NCBI GenBank assembly: GCA_910578995.1
Contig: CAJTSY010000014.1
Coordinates: 10,752 to 31,801 of the forward strand
Reading direction: 5' to 3'
Source of the DNA: an uncultured Acetatifactor sp.
Lineage (GTDB): Bacteria > Bacillota > Clostridia > Lachnospirales > Lachnospiraceae
Length of the DNA: 21,050 nucleotides
Below are positions 7,145 through 15,363 of this stretch, one piece after another. The position numbers and the translations under genes were made by a program. Every line of letters begins with the position of its first letter. Position 1 is the stretch's first letter. Under the pieces are notes generated by a model. That model had not been told where the DNA came from, did not search any database, and saw only the letters and a program-made list of their open reading frames with translations.

Positions 7145-7861
7145 TTGTATCGTATAGCAATATGTGAGGACGAACCGTTGATGGCCCGGGAGAATGAGGG
7201 AATGCTCTGCCGCATTCTGGAGAACCGGCGGCTTCGGCGGGATGTTGACTATGATATTGACGTCTTTTTTGCGGCGGAGCCGCTGCGGGCCGTTCTCCGC
7301 GAGCATCCCGGTGCATTCCAGCTTCTTCTGTTGGATATTAAACTGGCCGGGGAGAGCGGTATGGATCTGGCAGCCTGGCTGCGGGAGCTGGATATTGCCT
7401 GTTCCATTATCTATATTACTTCCTATGAGGAATATATGCCCCGGTCCTTTGCCACCCGCCCGTTGGACTATCTGATGAAACCGGTGGATGAAAAAAAGCT
7501 GGCGGAGGCTGTGGACTGGGATCTGCGGAAAAATTACCGCCCGGAAGTGGTTGTGCTGCCAGTCAACGGCGGCTGGCGAAGGGTGAAGGCACGGGACATT
7601 CTCTATGCGGAGGCAACCAGCCACAAGTCCGCAGTCCATCTGACAGAGGAAACATTCTACGTCAACCAGACTTTCAGGGATCTGCTTTCCCGCCTGCGGG
7701 GGGGCGATTTCTGCCGCTGCCACAACAGTATCGTCGTCAACCTGAACCATGTCTACAGGAGGACTAACCGCAGGCTGTTGCTGGATAATGGGTGTGAACT
7801 TCCGGTGAGCCGTACCTATCAGAAGGAAATCGCAAGACAGTTCGTGGCTTTTATGGAATAG
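7145..7861 (+). CDS. LytTR-family response regulator
   Basis: This encodes 238 residues from a TTG start. TTG 7145 is preferred over GTG 7136 because the GGGAGG site (7131-7136) overlaps the GTG and is 8 nt from the TTG; the protein then begins directly with the receiver strand MYRIAICEDEP. The receiver has acidic residues Glu8-Asp9, the phosphoacceptor Asp64 in LLLLDIKLAGESG, and Lys112 in YLMKPVD. The C-terminal LytTR DNA-binding domain (about 140-235) shows GGWRRVKARDILYAEA, then FCRCHNSIVVNLNHV and ELPVSRTYQKEI, all typical of the AgrA/LytR/VirR family. It overlaps the end of the histidine kinase gene, which converges on it. The proposed target is the 21-bp-period repeat at 9721-9756. Confidence 0.93.
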   Translation: MYRIAICEDEPLMARENEGMLCRILENRRLRRDVDYDIDVFFAAEPLRAVLREHPGAFQLLLLDIKLAGESGMDLAAWLRELDIACSIIYITSYEEYMPRSFATRPLDYLMKPVDEKKLAEAVDWDLRKNYRPEVVVLPVNGGWRRVKARDILYAEATSHKSAVHLTEETFYVNQTFRDLLSRLRGGDFCRCHNSIVVNLNHVYRRTNRRLLLDNGCELPVSRTYQKEIARQFVAFME

Positions 7862-9653
7862 AAGTTCCCTGCCCTGTGTCCGGCATCTGCAGGGCTGTGG
7901 CAGCGGAGAAAGAGCCTTCCGGAAATTTCAGAAGCAGTTCGCTGCAGTATTTCTGCGCCACTGCCCGGACTGCTTTCAGGCCATAGCCGTGTGTAGAGTT
8001 ATCCGCTTTGGTTGTGCGGCACAGGCCGGTTTTCACGTCATAGTCCACCGGGGCAAAGCGGGCGTTTTCCACTCTGATATACAGGTGCACGCCCCGGGTA
8101 TGGAGATCCACCCGCAGCCATTTACGCCCTCCCTCCGGGGCTTTGGCATTGGCATCCAGGGCATTCTGCAGAAGGTTCATCAGTACTGTGCAGAGCTCTG
8201 CGTCCGGAAAAGGCAGCGTTTCCGGTACATCGATGTGCCGTTCTACCTGGATTCCCTGCTTCTGCGCCCGGGCCAGCATCGTGGTCAGCACGGCATTGAC
8301 GGTTGGGTGGGGCGCATAGGTCAGTGCGGGGATGGAAGCCGCTTCGGATACCAGTGTGTTCAGATAGGCCTCCAGACGCTCGCTCTCCCCGGCGCGGCAG
8401 AGGTTCTGCAGCACCAGATAATGATTCTTCATCTCGTGGCGCATCTCACCCAGGGCGGAGGCGCTCTCCAGGACGGTGGCAAGCTGTTCCCTGATCAGGC
8501 ATTCCCGGGCAGACAGTACCTGCAGCTCTGCCTCCTGCCGGGACATGCGCCGGACGTGGCCGGCCACACTTTCCACAAAGCACAGCATCAGCAGCAGAAC
8601 ATTCCAGTAAAACAGCTCCGTGTCCAGCCAGGAGAACGGCTCCCTGAGGAACATGAGCAAAATGGGCGGCAGCGCTCCTGTCTGCACCACGGAAACGGCA
8701 CACAGCGCGGCAGCTGCGGCGGCGCACGCGCCCAGTCCCGGCAGAAACAGACGGAATACCGGATTGCCGTCCCGGTACTCCAGTACAGCACAGACAATCA
8801 GGGCGGCGATGGTGAAGCAGAATACGATGCCGGTGTAGACGGCAATGTTGGAAAAGGGCGGGACAACAGTCTGAAATCCCGCTACCACGAAGTAGATCAG
8901 GGAGGGCAGGATGACAAATGGCGCGAATGCTTTACGCCTTTTTTTCATGCCAAGCATCAGATACAGCGCCGGTGCGGCATACAGAAATGCGCGGGACTGC
9001 TGTAGTACAAGGCCATAGAGCGCAGGGGGCAGGCTGGCATTGGGGAGGTTTTGAAGATAAAAGTATGCCGTCTGCCCAAGGGCGGCCATACTGAGCAGCA
9101 GCACCGGCCAGAACCGGTCGCCCTTCGCCCAGCCATACAGGAACAGTCCCAGGGTCAGCAGAAAGATCATGCCGTAAGCGGCGGCAGGGAAAGCCCTCAG
9201 GCATGCGTCGGCGCCTGCCTGTTCCACTATGGTGAGGGGGTCCGTGAGATAGAGGGAGGGAACTGCATCCTCCTTTTCCTTTTCCAGGGTGAGTGTGAGG
9301 GTTTTGCCTGCCCAGTCCGCCGGCAGCGTTATATAGCAATAACCCTGGCCGGCACGGATCTGTTGGAAGGGCATGCCGTCCACTTCCAGTTCCGCCGCGG
9401 CGTACAGTTGCCTGATTTCCAGCATGGGACGCAGTCTGCCCTCCCATACGGGCAGGGTGTACTTAAGCGACAGCGGGCCCTGGTAGAGGGGCAGGTTTTC
9501 CATTTCCGGCGCGCCGGACACGGCTTCGGGGCTGAGGCGTACCGGCTCCCGTTGGGGAACCGTCTCCGCTCTTAGCAGCCACACCAGTCCTGCCGCGCAC
9601 AGCAGAAACAGGCCTGCAGCCAGATATCCGGTCCATCGCTTTCCAATCCGCAT
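7851..9653 (-). CDS. Membrane histidine kinase, GHKL type, partner of the LytTR regulator
   Basis: This encodes 600 residues. ATG 9653 is chosen because GGAGGTGA lies about 7 nt upstream; an in-frame ATG at 9674 precedes that site. After transmembrane helix 1 (about 8-28) comes an extracytoplasmic domain of roughly 120 residues rich in strands, then six or seven membrane helices (about 150-365). A cytoplasmic helix follows, leading to the phosphoacceptor region GEMRHEMKNHYLVLQNL (His near 405), the HPK10-like form that pairs with LytTR regulators. The ATPase has an N-box LMNLLQNALDAN near 491 and a G-box with HGYGLKAV near 555. The extracellular layout resembles 7TMR-DISM-type sensors, which I infer from shape only. 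The gene converges on and overlaps its presumed partner by 11 bp. Confidence 0.92.
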   Translation of the reverse strand: MRIGKRWTGYLAAGLFLLCAAGLVWLLRAETVPQREPVRLSPEAVSGAPEMENLPLYQGPLSLKYTLPVWEGRLRPMLEIRQLYAAAELEVDGMPFQQIRAGQGYCYITLPADWAGKTLTLTLEKEKEDAVPSLYLTDPLTIVEQAGADACLRAFPAAAYGMIFLLTLGLFLYGWAKGDRFWPVLLLSMAALGQTAYFYLQNLPNASLPPALYGLVLQQSRAFLYAAPALYLMLGMKKRRKAFAPFVILPSLIYFVVAGFQTVVPPFSNIAVYTGIVFCFTIAALIVCAVLEYRDGNPVFRLFLPGLGACAAAAAALCAVSVVQTGALPPILLMFLREPFSWLDTELFYWNVLLLMLCFVESVAGHVRRMSRQEAELQVLSARECLIREQLATVLESASALGEMRHEMKNHYLVLQNLCRAGESERLEAYLNTLVSEAASIPALTYAPHPTVNAVLTTMLARAQKQGIQVERHIDVPETLPFPDAELCTVLMNLLQNALDANAKAPEGGRKWLRVDLHTRGVHLYIRVENARFAPVDYDVKTGLCRTTKADNSTHGYGLKAVRAVAQKYCSELLLKFPEGSFSAATALQMPDTGQGTSIP

Positions 9654-9682
9654 ACTTTGTTCACCTCCGTCCATTTATTATT

Positions 9683-9711
9683 AGCGTAAACGGGAAAAGC
9701 GTCCGTGTCAA
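9683..9711 (-). promoter_or_regulatory. Promoter of the histidine kinase gene
   Basis: The minus strand reads TTGACA (9711-9706), 17 bp, then TACGCT (9688-9683). The -35 is perfect and the -10 keeps only the TA and final T. The start would lie around 9676, giving a short leader with the GGAGGTGA site. The direct repeat at 9721 begins 10 bp upstream of this -35. Confidence 0.55.
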
Positions 9712-9720
9712 GGGCAGGAG

Positions 9721-9756
9721 ATGCAAAACAGGAAACAAATCATGCAAAACAGGAAA
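9721..9756. promoter_or_regulatory. Candidate LytTR-type binding site: 15-bp direct repeat, 21-bp period
   Basis: ATGCAAAACAGGAAA occurs twice without mismatch, at 9721-9735 and 9742-9756. The 21-bp period is two helical turns, the spacing used by AgrA, ComE and VirR dimers of the LytTR family. The opposite strand carries the GTT core of the LytTR consensus (CCTGTTTTG), though the flanking bases match only partly. The site sits between the divergent kinase and surface-protein promoters, so it could control both. Confidence 0.6.
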
Positions 9757-9787
9757 GCCGCCTTGTTTTTTCGGCTCCTATTTTGTA

Positions 9788-9796
9788 TGGTATAAA
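9788..9796 (+). promoter_or_regulatory. Extended -10 promoter of the surface protein gene
   Basis: TGG-TATAAA at 9788-9796 is an extended -10. The sequence 17 bp upstream is a poor -35, and the best TTGTTT (9763) is 22 bp away. A weak -35 with tandem sites just upstream is the layout of an activator-dependent promoter. The predicted leader is about 55 nt, ending in GGGAGGA (9842-9848). Confidence 0.55.
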
Positions 9797-9856
9797 ATAG
9801 GGACTTGTGGCGGATACCCCGTCCAACCTGAAAAATCTCATGGGAGGATTATTGTC

Positions 9857-12800
9857 ATGAAATCTGTTTTTACACCGGAAGGAATGAGGCGGAAAGTGCA
9901 TGGTGCGCTGGCAGTCTGTCTGTCGGCGGCGCTGGCGGCGGGAATGCTCCCGGGCGGCGGGTTTGCGTCCTACGCTGCGGCGCTGTGCGCTTCGGAGGAA
10001 AAGACGGGGATTTGCACACGGGACGAGGGACAGGCAGCTGAGTGCAGTTGTGCGGAGCCGGGGGAATCCGGCTGCATCAAAATGAAAATGGATTGCCCGA
10101 TGGAGGAACAGAGGGGCGCTCTGCCGGACGCAGGGGACAGCGTGGAAGGGGATGCTGCGGAAGATGTGGAGTCGCGGAATGAAGACATTGTAACAGTCGA
10201 CGGCGCAGCAGAAGGCGCCGAAGGGGACGGAGCAGCAGAAGGAACAGCTGCCGCTGGGGTGCCGGCTTATTTCTCGGAGGCTTTTGGCGCAGACAGGGGA
10301 ACGGCAGCTTCAGGGGATCTGGATTTTAGCAGCCAGAATACGGATTCGGGCAGTCTGGATACGGATGGCTACCATTGGGACGCCAATGCCCGGAAGCTTA
10401 CCTTAAAGGATGCCGCCATCAACGGTACTGTGACGTTTCCCGATGAGGCGGTGACCATCGACACGACGGGGGACTGTTCCATTGCCGCTCTGGCCATTGC
10501 GGGAGGAACTCCGCAGAAGACGCAGCTGACATTCTCTGGAACGGGTAAACTGACCGTGGAAGGGCAGATTAATATATCCGGCGGGGATGGAAATATCCTC
10601 ACGGTAATGGGGGGCGTCCATGTCGTGGCAAATGGCGGGATCTGTATCGGCGCAAGCGGCGGAGTGAACTCCGTCGTAACCGTAAACGGAACACTGACCT
10701 TGGCAGGGAATAACGGCAGCGCCGCCCTTTCAGCCGGGAAGGTAGTTGTGGGCAGCGGCGGCCTGCTGAAGGTTTCCGGAAATGAGGGTGTGCTGCTCAA
10801 TGGTATACGCAACGGAAGCGGAGCCGGCCTTGATTTCACCGGTGTGTTTACAGTCCAGGAGGGCGGGTGTTTCGCTGCCGACTGTACGGTTTACAATCTT
10901 AAGGCTGTGCTTTCCGGAACAGGCTTTACCGTGGAAAACCATGCGGACAAGGCAGTCAGCCTCCCGAGGGAGGAAGATTATCTGCCCATAGACTGTAAGG
11001 TGAAGGTGGGGGCGAGTGAAGTCAACCTTGTGAAAAAGGAAACGGAAGCTGTGTACACCGGCCCCATGACCATTCACGAAAACCACCAATGGCCGGCTGC
11101 CTGGAACAGAAAAGACACTGTCTGCCACTGGAAGGAATGTGAATTTGAATGGTGCAGCAGGACAAAGGACAGCGGGACACACAGCTTTGACGCTGCGGGA
11201 AAATGCGCCTGCGGGGCTGTACTGGAGGTTGCATTAACTGATGGGGACAGGCGGGTTTATAATGGACAGGAGCAGAAGCCTGATGTGGCCGTCAAGGTGG
11301 ACGGTGTGGAGTTAGAGGCATCGAACTGGAACGCAGAGTACAGGAATAACATAAGGGCCGGCCAGGCATCCGTTACTGTCGGCGGAAAAGGCGGCCTGAC
11401 CTTTGAGCGGACGATGACGTTCCGGATAGCCAGGGCCACGCCGGAGGTAGAATGGGCTGACACTGCGCAGACAGTGACCTATTCCGGAGAACCGGCGGCT
11501 GTCACCCCGCCTGCCGTGACGTTGGTGAACGGTGAAATCTACGGCGGAGAGATAATATACTCCCATGCGGCGGACGGCACGGGCAGCTATGCAGCCGGCC
11601 TGCCTGTGGATGCCGGAAGGTACACCGTCAGGGCCGGCATCGTGGAGCAGGATGATTATGAGGCCGCTGGCGGTAAAAATACACTGGCCCTGACCATCGG
11701 CAAGGCCCCTGCGCCAGCCATTGGAAAGGAAACCAGAAAGTACGCCTGTACCACCGGATCCAACGGAGCCGTTACAATTGATGTGGCGGGAAGGCTCCCC
11801 GCGAACCGCGGGAAAACCATATATAAGCTTGCCGCCATATCGGACGATAAAAATATTTTGTCCAATGTATCCGTGGACAGCGGGGGAAGCCTCGTATATA
11901 CGGTGCTGGGCAATAAGGCGGAAGAGGACAGGGCATCCGTCACGGTGGCGGCGGAGATGGCAAACTATGAAGACGCCACATTTACCGTGGAGATTGAGCT
12001 TGTGCTAAAAAGCATTGTGGAGCTGCAGGCCGGAAGCAGCGTATCTGTAAAGGGTGGCGGTATTCTTACTTATGGGCAGCAGCTTTCGGATCTTCCTCTG
12101 GACAGTGCCGTATTTGTAAAACAGGGAACAGATACGGAAGTGAAAGGCACCCTTGCATGGAAAAACGGTTCCCACGTTCCCGTGGTGGGAACCACGGAAG
12201 CCGAATGGGTGTTTACACCGGAAAACAGCGACGAATATGTGGAACTTACCGGGATGGCAGGAATTACAGTGGTGAAGGCGGCGCCGGAAGCAGAAGCGCC
12301 GGGGACGGATGCCGTTACCTACCATCCTGCCGGAATCCTGGACAGTGTGGGGTTAAACGGTGGAAAAGCCACATGGACCGTGGGCGGCAGGAAGGTGACC
12401 GTGGGCGGTTCCTGGAGGTGGAAAGATCCCCGGACCGTTCCCACAGTGGAAAACAGCGGCTACACTGCGGTATTCACGCCGGATGATACTGTCAATTACG
12501 ACACTGTGGAGAAGACCGTGGCGGTAGGGGTGGCAAAGGCAGCGCCGTATATCGCAGCCCGGCCCGGGGCAGCACAGATTACTTACGGTGACGCACTGTC
12601 AATGTCTGCCCTTACTGGAGGCATGGCGCAGTACGGCGAATCAGATAAAACCGGGGTGGAAGGAATCTTTGCATGGAAGGACGGCTCCTTGAAACCTGCT
12701 GTGGCAGACAGCGGTGCAACAGGATACACAGTGGTATTTATTCCGGCTGACGGGACAAATTACAGCAGGGTGGAAACGGAGGTCACACTGACGGTGGAGC

Positions 12801-13351
12801 AGGCGGAGAACGCGCCCAATAGACCTTCCGGTACAATGGATGTGGCCTGGGAATGTAAAAAGGCAGGCAGTGCGGAGCTTCCCCAAAACTGGGAGTGGCA
12901 GGCGGAAGACGCAGACGCCGTCCTGGAGGTAGGCATTCCGCTGACGGCTACGGCGGTCTACGTTGGGAAGGACAAGGAGAATTATAAAAATGTGACAGCG
13001 GCCGTGGTTATCACAAGGGCAGAGTGCGTCCATAACTGGAATGTCACCAGTGAGGAGGCGGCTACCACGACAGTGGAAGGGAAACGGATTTATACCTGCT
13101 CAAAGTGTGGGGAGACATGGGAAGAGGCCATTCCGAAGCTGTCGGAAGACACTGGCCAGGGAGGTTCTACGGAAACGGGCAGTGGGGAAGAGGCCCCCGC
13201 GGAATCCCAAGGAGCCGGCGCCTGGGTCAGGAGCCCCATGACCGGACAGCCCCAGAACCCGTGGCCCGCTCTGGCTGTGGGTGTGCTGGCAGCTTTTATG
13301 TGCGTGGGAGGATTTCTTGCGGTAAAGAGGAAGAAGGCAGATGAAAATTAA
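9857..13351 (+). CDS. Large cell-surface protein with Ig-like repeats and a sorting-signal-like C-terminus
   Basis: This encodes 1164 residues. A signal peptide (about 1-41, basic then hydrophobic, ending ...ASYAAA) is followed by an acidic low-complexity stretch (about 45-145). Residues about 155-350 are Gly/Thr/Val-rich, repeat-like and probably beta-helical. Cys/His/Trp-rich elements occur near 405-450. Residues about 450-625 contain MBG-like Ig modules (VTYSGEPAAVTPP, then DAGRYTVRAGI). Three repeats of about 80 residues lie at roughly 728-978, sharing WKDGS-x-P and a VFTPxDxxNY core. A CxxC ribbon (HNWNVTSEEA, then YTCSKCGETW) is near 1057-1095. The tail reads SPMTGQ, a hydrophobic helix, then KRKKADEN, which matches the layout of a sortase signal with SPxTG in place of LPxTG. 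It is exported and probably wall-attached. Its role is unknown; adhesion is plausible. Confidence 0.9.
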   Translation: MKSVFTPEGMRRKVHGALAVCLSAALAAGMLPGGGFASYAAALCASEEKTGICTRDEGQAAECSCAEPGESGCIKMKMDCPMEEQRGALPDAGDSVEGDAAEDVESRNEDIVTVDGAAEGAEGDGAAEGTAAAGVPAYFSEAFGADRGTAASGDLDFSSQNTDSGSLDTDGYHWDANARKLTLKDAAINGTVTFPDEAVTIDTTGDCSIAALAIAGGTPQKTQLTFSGTGKLTVEGQINISGGDGNILTVMGGVHVVANGGICIGASGGVNSVVTVNGTLTLAGNNGSAALSAGKVVVGSGGLLKVSGNEGVLLNGIRNGSGAGLDFTGVFTVQEGGCFAADCTVYNLKAVLSGTGFTVENHADKAVSLPREEDYLPIDCKVKVGASEVNLVKKETEAVYTGPMTIHENHQWPAAWNRKDTVCHWKECEFEWCSRTKDSGTHSFDAAGKCACGAVLEVALTDGDRRVYNGQEQKPDVAVKVDGVELEASNWNAEYRNNIRAGQASVTVGGKGGLTFERTMTFRIARATPEVEWADTAQTVTYSGEPAAVTPPAVTLVNGEIYGGEIIYSHAADGTGSYAAGLPVDAGRYTVRAGIVEQDDYEAAGGKNTLALTIGKAPAPAIGKETRKYACTTGSNGAVTIDVAGRLPANRGKTIYKLAAISDDKNILSNVSVDSGGSLVYTVLGNKAEEDRASVTVAAEMANYEDATFTVEIELVLKSIVELQAGSSVSVKGGGILTYGQQLSDLPLDSAVFVKQGTDTEVKGTLAWKNGSHVPVVGTTEAEWVFTPENSDEYVELTGMAGITVVKAAPEAEAPGTDAVTYHPAGILDSVGLNGGKATWTVGGRKVTVGGSWRWKDPRTVPTVENSGYTAVFTPDDTVNYDTVEKTVAVGVAKAAPYIAARPGAAQITYGDALSMSALTGGMAQYGESDKTGVEGIFAWKDGSLKPAVADSGATGYTVVFIPADGTNYSRVETEVTLTVEQAENAPNRPSGTMDVAWECKKAGSAELPQNWEWQAEDADAVLEVGIPLTATAVYVGKDKENYKNVTAAVVITRAECVHNWNVTSEEAATTTVEGKRIYTCSKCGETWEEAIPKLSEDTGQGGSTETGSGEEAPAESQGAGAWVRSPMTGQPQNPWPALAVGVLAAFMCVGGFLAVKRKKADEN

Positions 13352-13403
13352 AACTGGAAATAATGGAGAAACCTGCGCCTGAAATTTGTATTGAATAAAA
13401 TAC

Positions 13404-13431
13404 TTGCATTTGCGCCATTCTATGGTAAAAT
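13404..13431 (+). promoter_or_regulatory. Promoter of the ABC importer operon
   Basis: TTGCAT (13404-13409), a 16-bp spacer, and the extended -10 TGG-TAAAAT (13423-13431) precede the binding-protein gene. A small inverted repeat, GTATT (13388-13392) with AATAC (13399-13403), abuts the -35 and could be an operator. The 13352-13485 gap shows no clear terminator for the surface protein gene. Confidence 0.6.
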
Positions 13432-13485
13432 GAGGGAAACAATTGAATAGTGAGAGGTTTATTAATCGAAGAGGAGAAGAGCAGA

Positions 13486-15171
13486 ATGAAAAAGTTGAAA
13501 AAGAGACTTTGCGGTTTTCTTTTCACGGCACTTCTGACAATGGCTGTACTGGGCGGATGCGCAGACGGCACAGGAGAGTCTTCGGGGGATAATTCCTCTG
13601 TGGAGTCCGGGGAGGTTCCCCAGGATTCCGGTTCGGCACAGGAGAGCGGCGATGCTGCACAGGATGGCGATACTTCCGCGGAAGAGAGCACATCCGAGGA
13701 AAGTACATCGGAGGCTGACCAGGCCGGGCAGGAGACGCCTACAGATCAGTACGGCGGATCCATTGTTGTAGGAATACAACAGGATATCGACAGTCTTGAC
13801 CCTCATAAAGCAACGGCGGCAGGAACTAAGGAGATCATTTTCAATATTTTTGAAGGCTTGGTAAAGCCCGATGAAAACGGCAATCTGATCAATGCGGTTG
13901 CCAGTGATTACACAATTTCGGAGGATGGGTTGGTTTACACCTTTAAGCTCCGGGAGGGTGTGAAATTCCACAACGGCAACGCCGTGACTGCTGAGGATGT
14001 GAAGTACTCTCTGGAGAGGGTATCGGGACTGTTGGATGGCACTCCCTTGATTTCCACCCTGAGCACCATAACGGCGGTTGACATTATCGACGAACAGACG
14101 GTTCAGGTGACAGTAGGAAGTGCCAACACGGAGCTGATTTACAGCTTCGTGGCAGCCATCATCCCCGCGGGCAGCGGAGAGGAGGAAGGGGCGGATCCTG
14201 TTGGCACCGGGCCGTTTTCTTTTGTTTCCTACGAGCCCTTAAAGGGCATCACCCTGACGAAGAATCCCGACTACTGGCAGGAAGGGCTTCCCTACCTTGA
14301 CAGTGTGGAGTTTAAGATCATGGGGGACGGGGACACGACGCTGATGGAGCTGCAGGGAGGTACCATCGATTTCTACGCCTACCTGACGGATTCCCAGGCC
14401 CAGGAGCTGCAGGAGAGCCACCAGGTGCTTTCGTCCCCCACCAACATGGTGCAGGCGCTGTTCCTGAACAATGCCGTGGAGCCGTTAAATGATGTGCGGG
14501 TGCGCCAGGCCATCTGCTATGCTCTGGACAAGGATATGATCAATGACTTTGTGGCCGGCGGGAACGGGACATTGATCAGTTCGGCCATGCTGCCTACCCT
14601 GAAGGAGTATTATGTGGACCTGAACGATACTTATGGCAGCACTGCCAATGTGGAGAAGGCTAAGGAGCTGATGGCGGACGCAGGCTACGCGGACGGATTC
14701 GATATGGAGATCGCCATTGTCTCCAGTTACGAGTTCCATATGCAGACCGGGGAAGTAATCGTGGAGCAGTTGAAAGAGATCGGCATCAATGCCACCATCA
14801 AGGGAATGGACAACGGCACCTGGCTGGACGAGGTGTATAACGGGCGCAATTTTGCCGCCACCATTACGGCTCTGACCAGTGACATGACGCCCGGTTACCT
14901 GATGAACCGCTTTGTGACCGACTCCAAGAAGAATTTCATCAATTTCCAGAGCGCGGAATATGATGAGATTTACGGGAAGGCCCAGGCCGCGCTGGATCCG
15001 ACGGAGAAGGCGGGATATTACAAGGAGCTGCAAAAGATTCTCTGCGACGAGGCGGGCAGCGCCTTCATCCAGACTCCGGCCAATATGACGGCTATCAGCA
15101 AGAGGCTGGCGGGGTATAAGTTCTATCCGGTGTATGTGCAGGATATGAGCACGGTTTATATCGTGGAATGA
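13486..15171 (+). CDS. Peptide/nickel-type ABC importer substrate-binding lipoprotein (SBP_bac_5 family)
   Basis: This encodes 561 residues from ATG 13486, with GAGGAG (13471-13476) 9 nt upstream. A lipoprotein signal peptide ends in the lipobox Leu-Gly-Gly-Cys at about residues 22-25. A 60-residue Ser/Glu/Asp/Gln linker follows, then the binding domain beginning GGSIVVGIQQDIDSLDPHKA. Family hallmarks are IIFNIFEGLVKPDENGN, YTFKLREGVKFHNGNAVTAEDVKYSLER, GTGPFSFVSYEP and VRQAICYALDKDMI, the cluster-C pattern of DppA/OppA/NikA proteins. It should capture an oligopeptide or similar ligand outside the membrane and hand it to the permeases encoded downstream. Substrate cannot be read from the sequence. 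It is the first gene of a B-C-DF set, but 192 bp of structured sequence separate it from the permease gene. Confidence 0.92.
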   Translation: MKKLKKRLCGFLFTALLTMAVLGGCADGTGESSGDNSSVESGEVPQDSGSAQESGDAAQDGDTSAEESTSEESTSEADQAGQETPTDQYGGSIVVGIQQDIDSLDPHKATAAGTKEIIFNIFEGLVKPDENGNLINAVASDYTISEDGLVYTFKLREGVKFHNGNAVTAEDVKYSLERVSGLLDGTPLISTLSTITAVDIIDEQTVQVTVGSANTELIYSFVAAIIPAGSGEEEGADPVGTGPFSFVSYEPLKGITLTKNPDYWQEGLPYLDSVEFKIMGDGDTTLMELQGGTIDFYAYLTDSQAQELQESHQVLSSPTNMVQALFLNNAVEPLNDVRVRQAICYALDKDMINDFVAGGNGTLISSAMLPTLKEYYVDLNDTYGSTANVEKAKELMADAGYADGFDMEIAIVSSYEFHMQTGEVIVEQLKEIGINATIKGMDNGTWLDEVYNGRNFAATITALTSDMTPGYLMNRFVTDSKKNFINFQSAEYDEIYGKAQAALDPTEKAGYYKELQKILCDEAGSAFIQTPANMTAISKRLAGYKFYPVYVQDMSTVYIVE

Positions 15172-15177
15172 AGCGGG

Positions 15178-15346
15178 TGCGGCGATTTTAGAGCCATCGC
15201 GCGGCGCAGGCGAAGTCGCGAAGGCACACGAGAGGAACTTTCATGAGTGCATTTTCGAATGAAAGTTTCGCTCATAAGTGTGTGCCGAAGGGACTTTGCC
15301 GAATTGCCGCAAGCGGCAATTTAAGAGCTATCGCGCAGCGATTATA
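15178..15346. repeat. Structured repeat-like element between binding protein and permease genes
   Basis: The gap is built almost entirely of inverted and direct repeats. A 25-bp sequence at 15182-15206 recurs at 15316-15340 with 21 of 25 identities (core GAGCYATCGCGCRGCG). Between them, GGCACAC (15223-15229) pairs with GTGTGCC (15280-15286), and GGAACTTTCAT (15234-15244) pairs with ATGAAAGTTTC (15259-15269) apart from one mismatch. ATTGCCGC-AA-GCGGCAAT (15303-15320) is a perfect hairpin. This looks like a dispersed palindromic element (MITE or REP-like) or a structured RNA. No open frame of note is present. As part of the operon transcript it could stabilise the upstream message so that binding protein exceeds permease. 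Confidence 0.75.
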
Positions 15347-15363
15347 AATAGGAGGGCAGCAGC

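Noticed and set aside
7989..9005. Long open frame (338 codons) on the plus strand
   Set aside because: It lies antisense to the histidine kinase gene, whose motifs are unmistakable. Its product is low-quality (Gln/His/Arg-rich) and has no ribosome site or family features.
8932..9447. 171-codon minus-strand frame inside the kinase gene
   Set aside because: It is a shifted frame of the same strand as the kinase, with Pro/Gly/Arg-rich composition typical of GC-rich out-of-frame reading.
9721..9756. Replication iterons or an integration site
   Set aside because: There are only two copies, with no replication protein or integrase nearby; promoter geometry explains them better.
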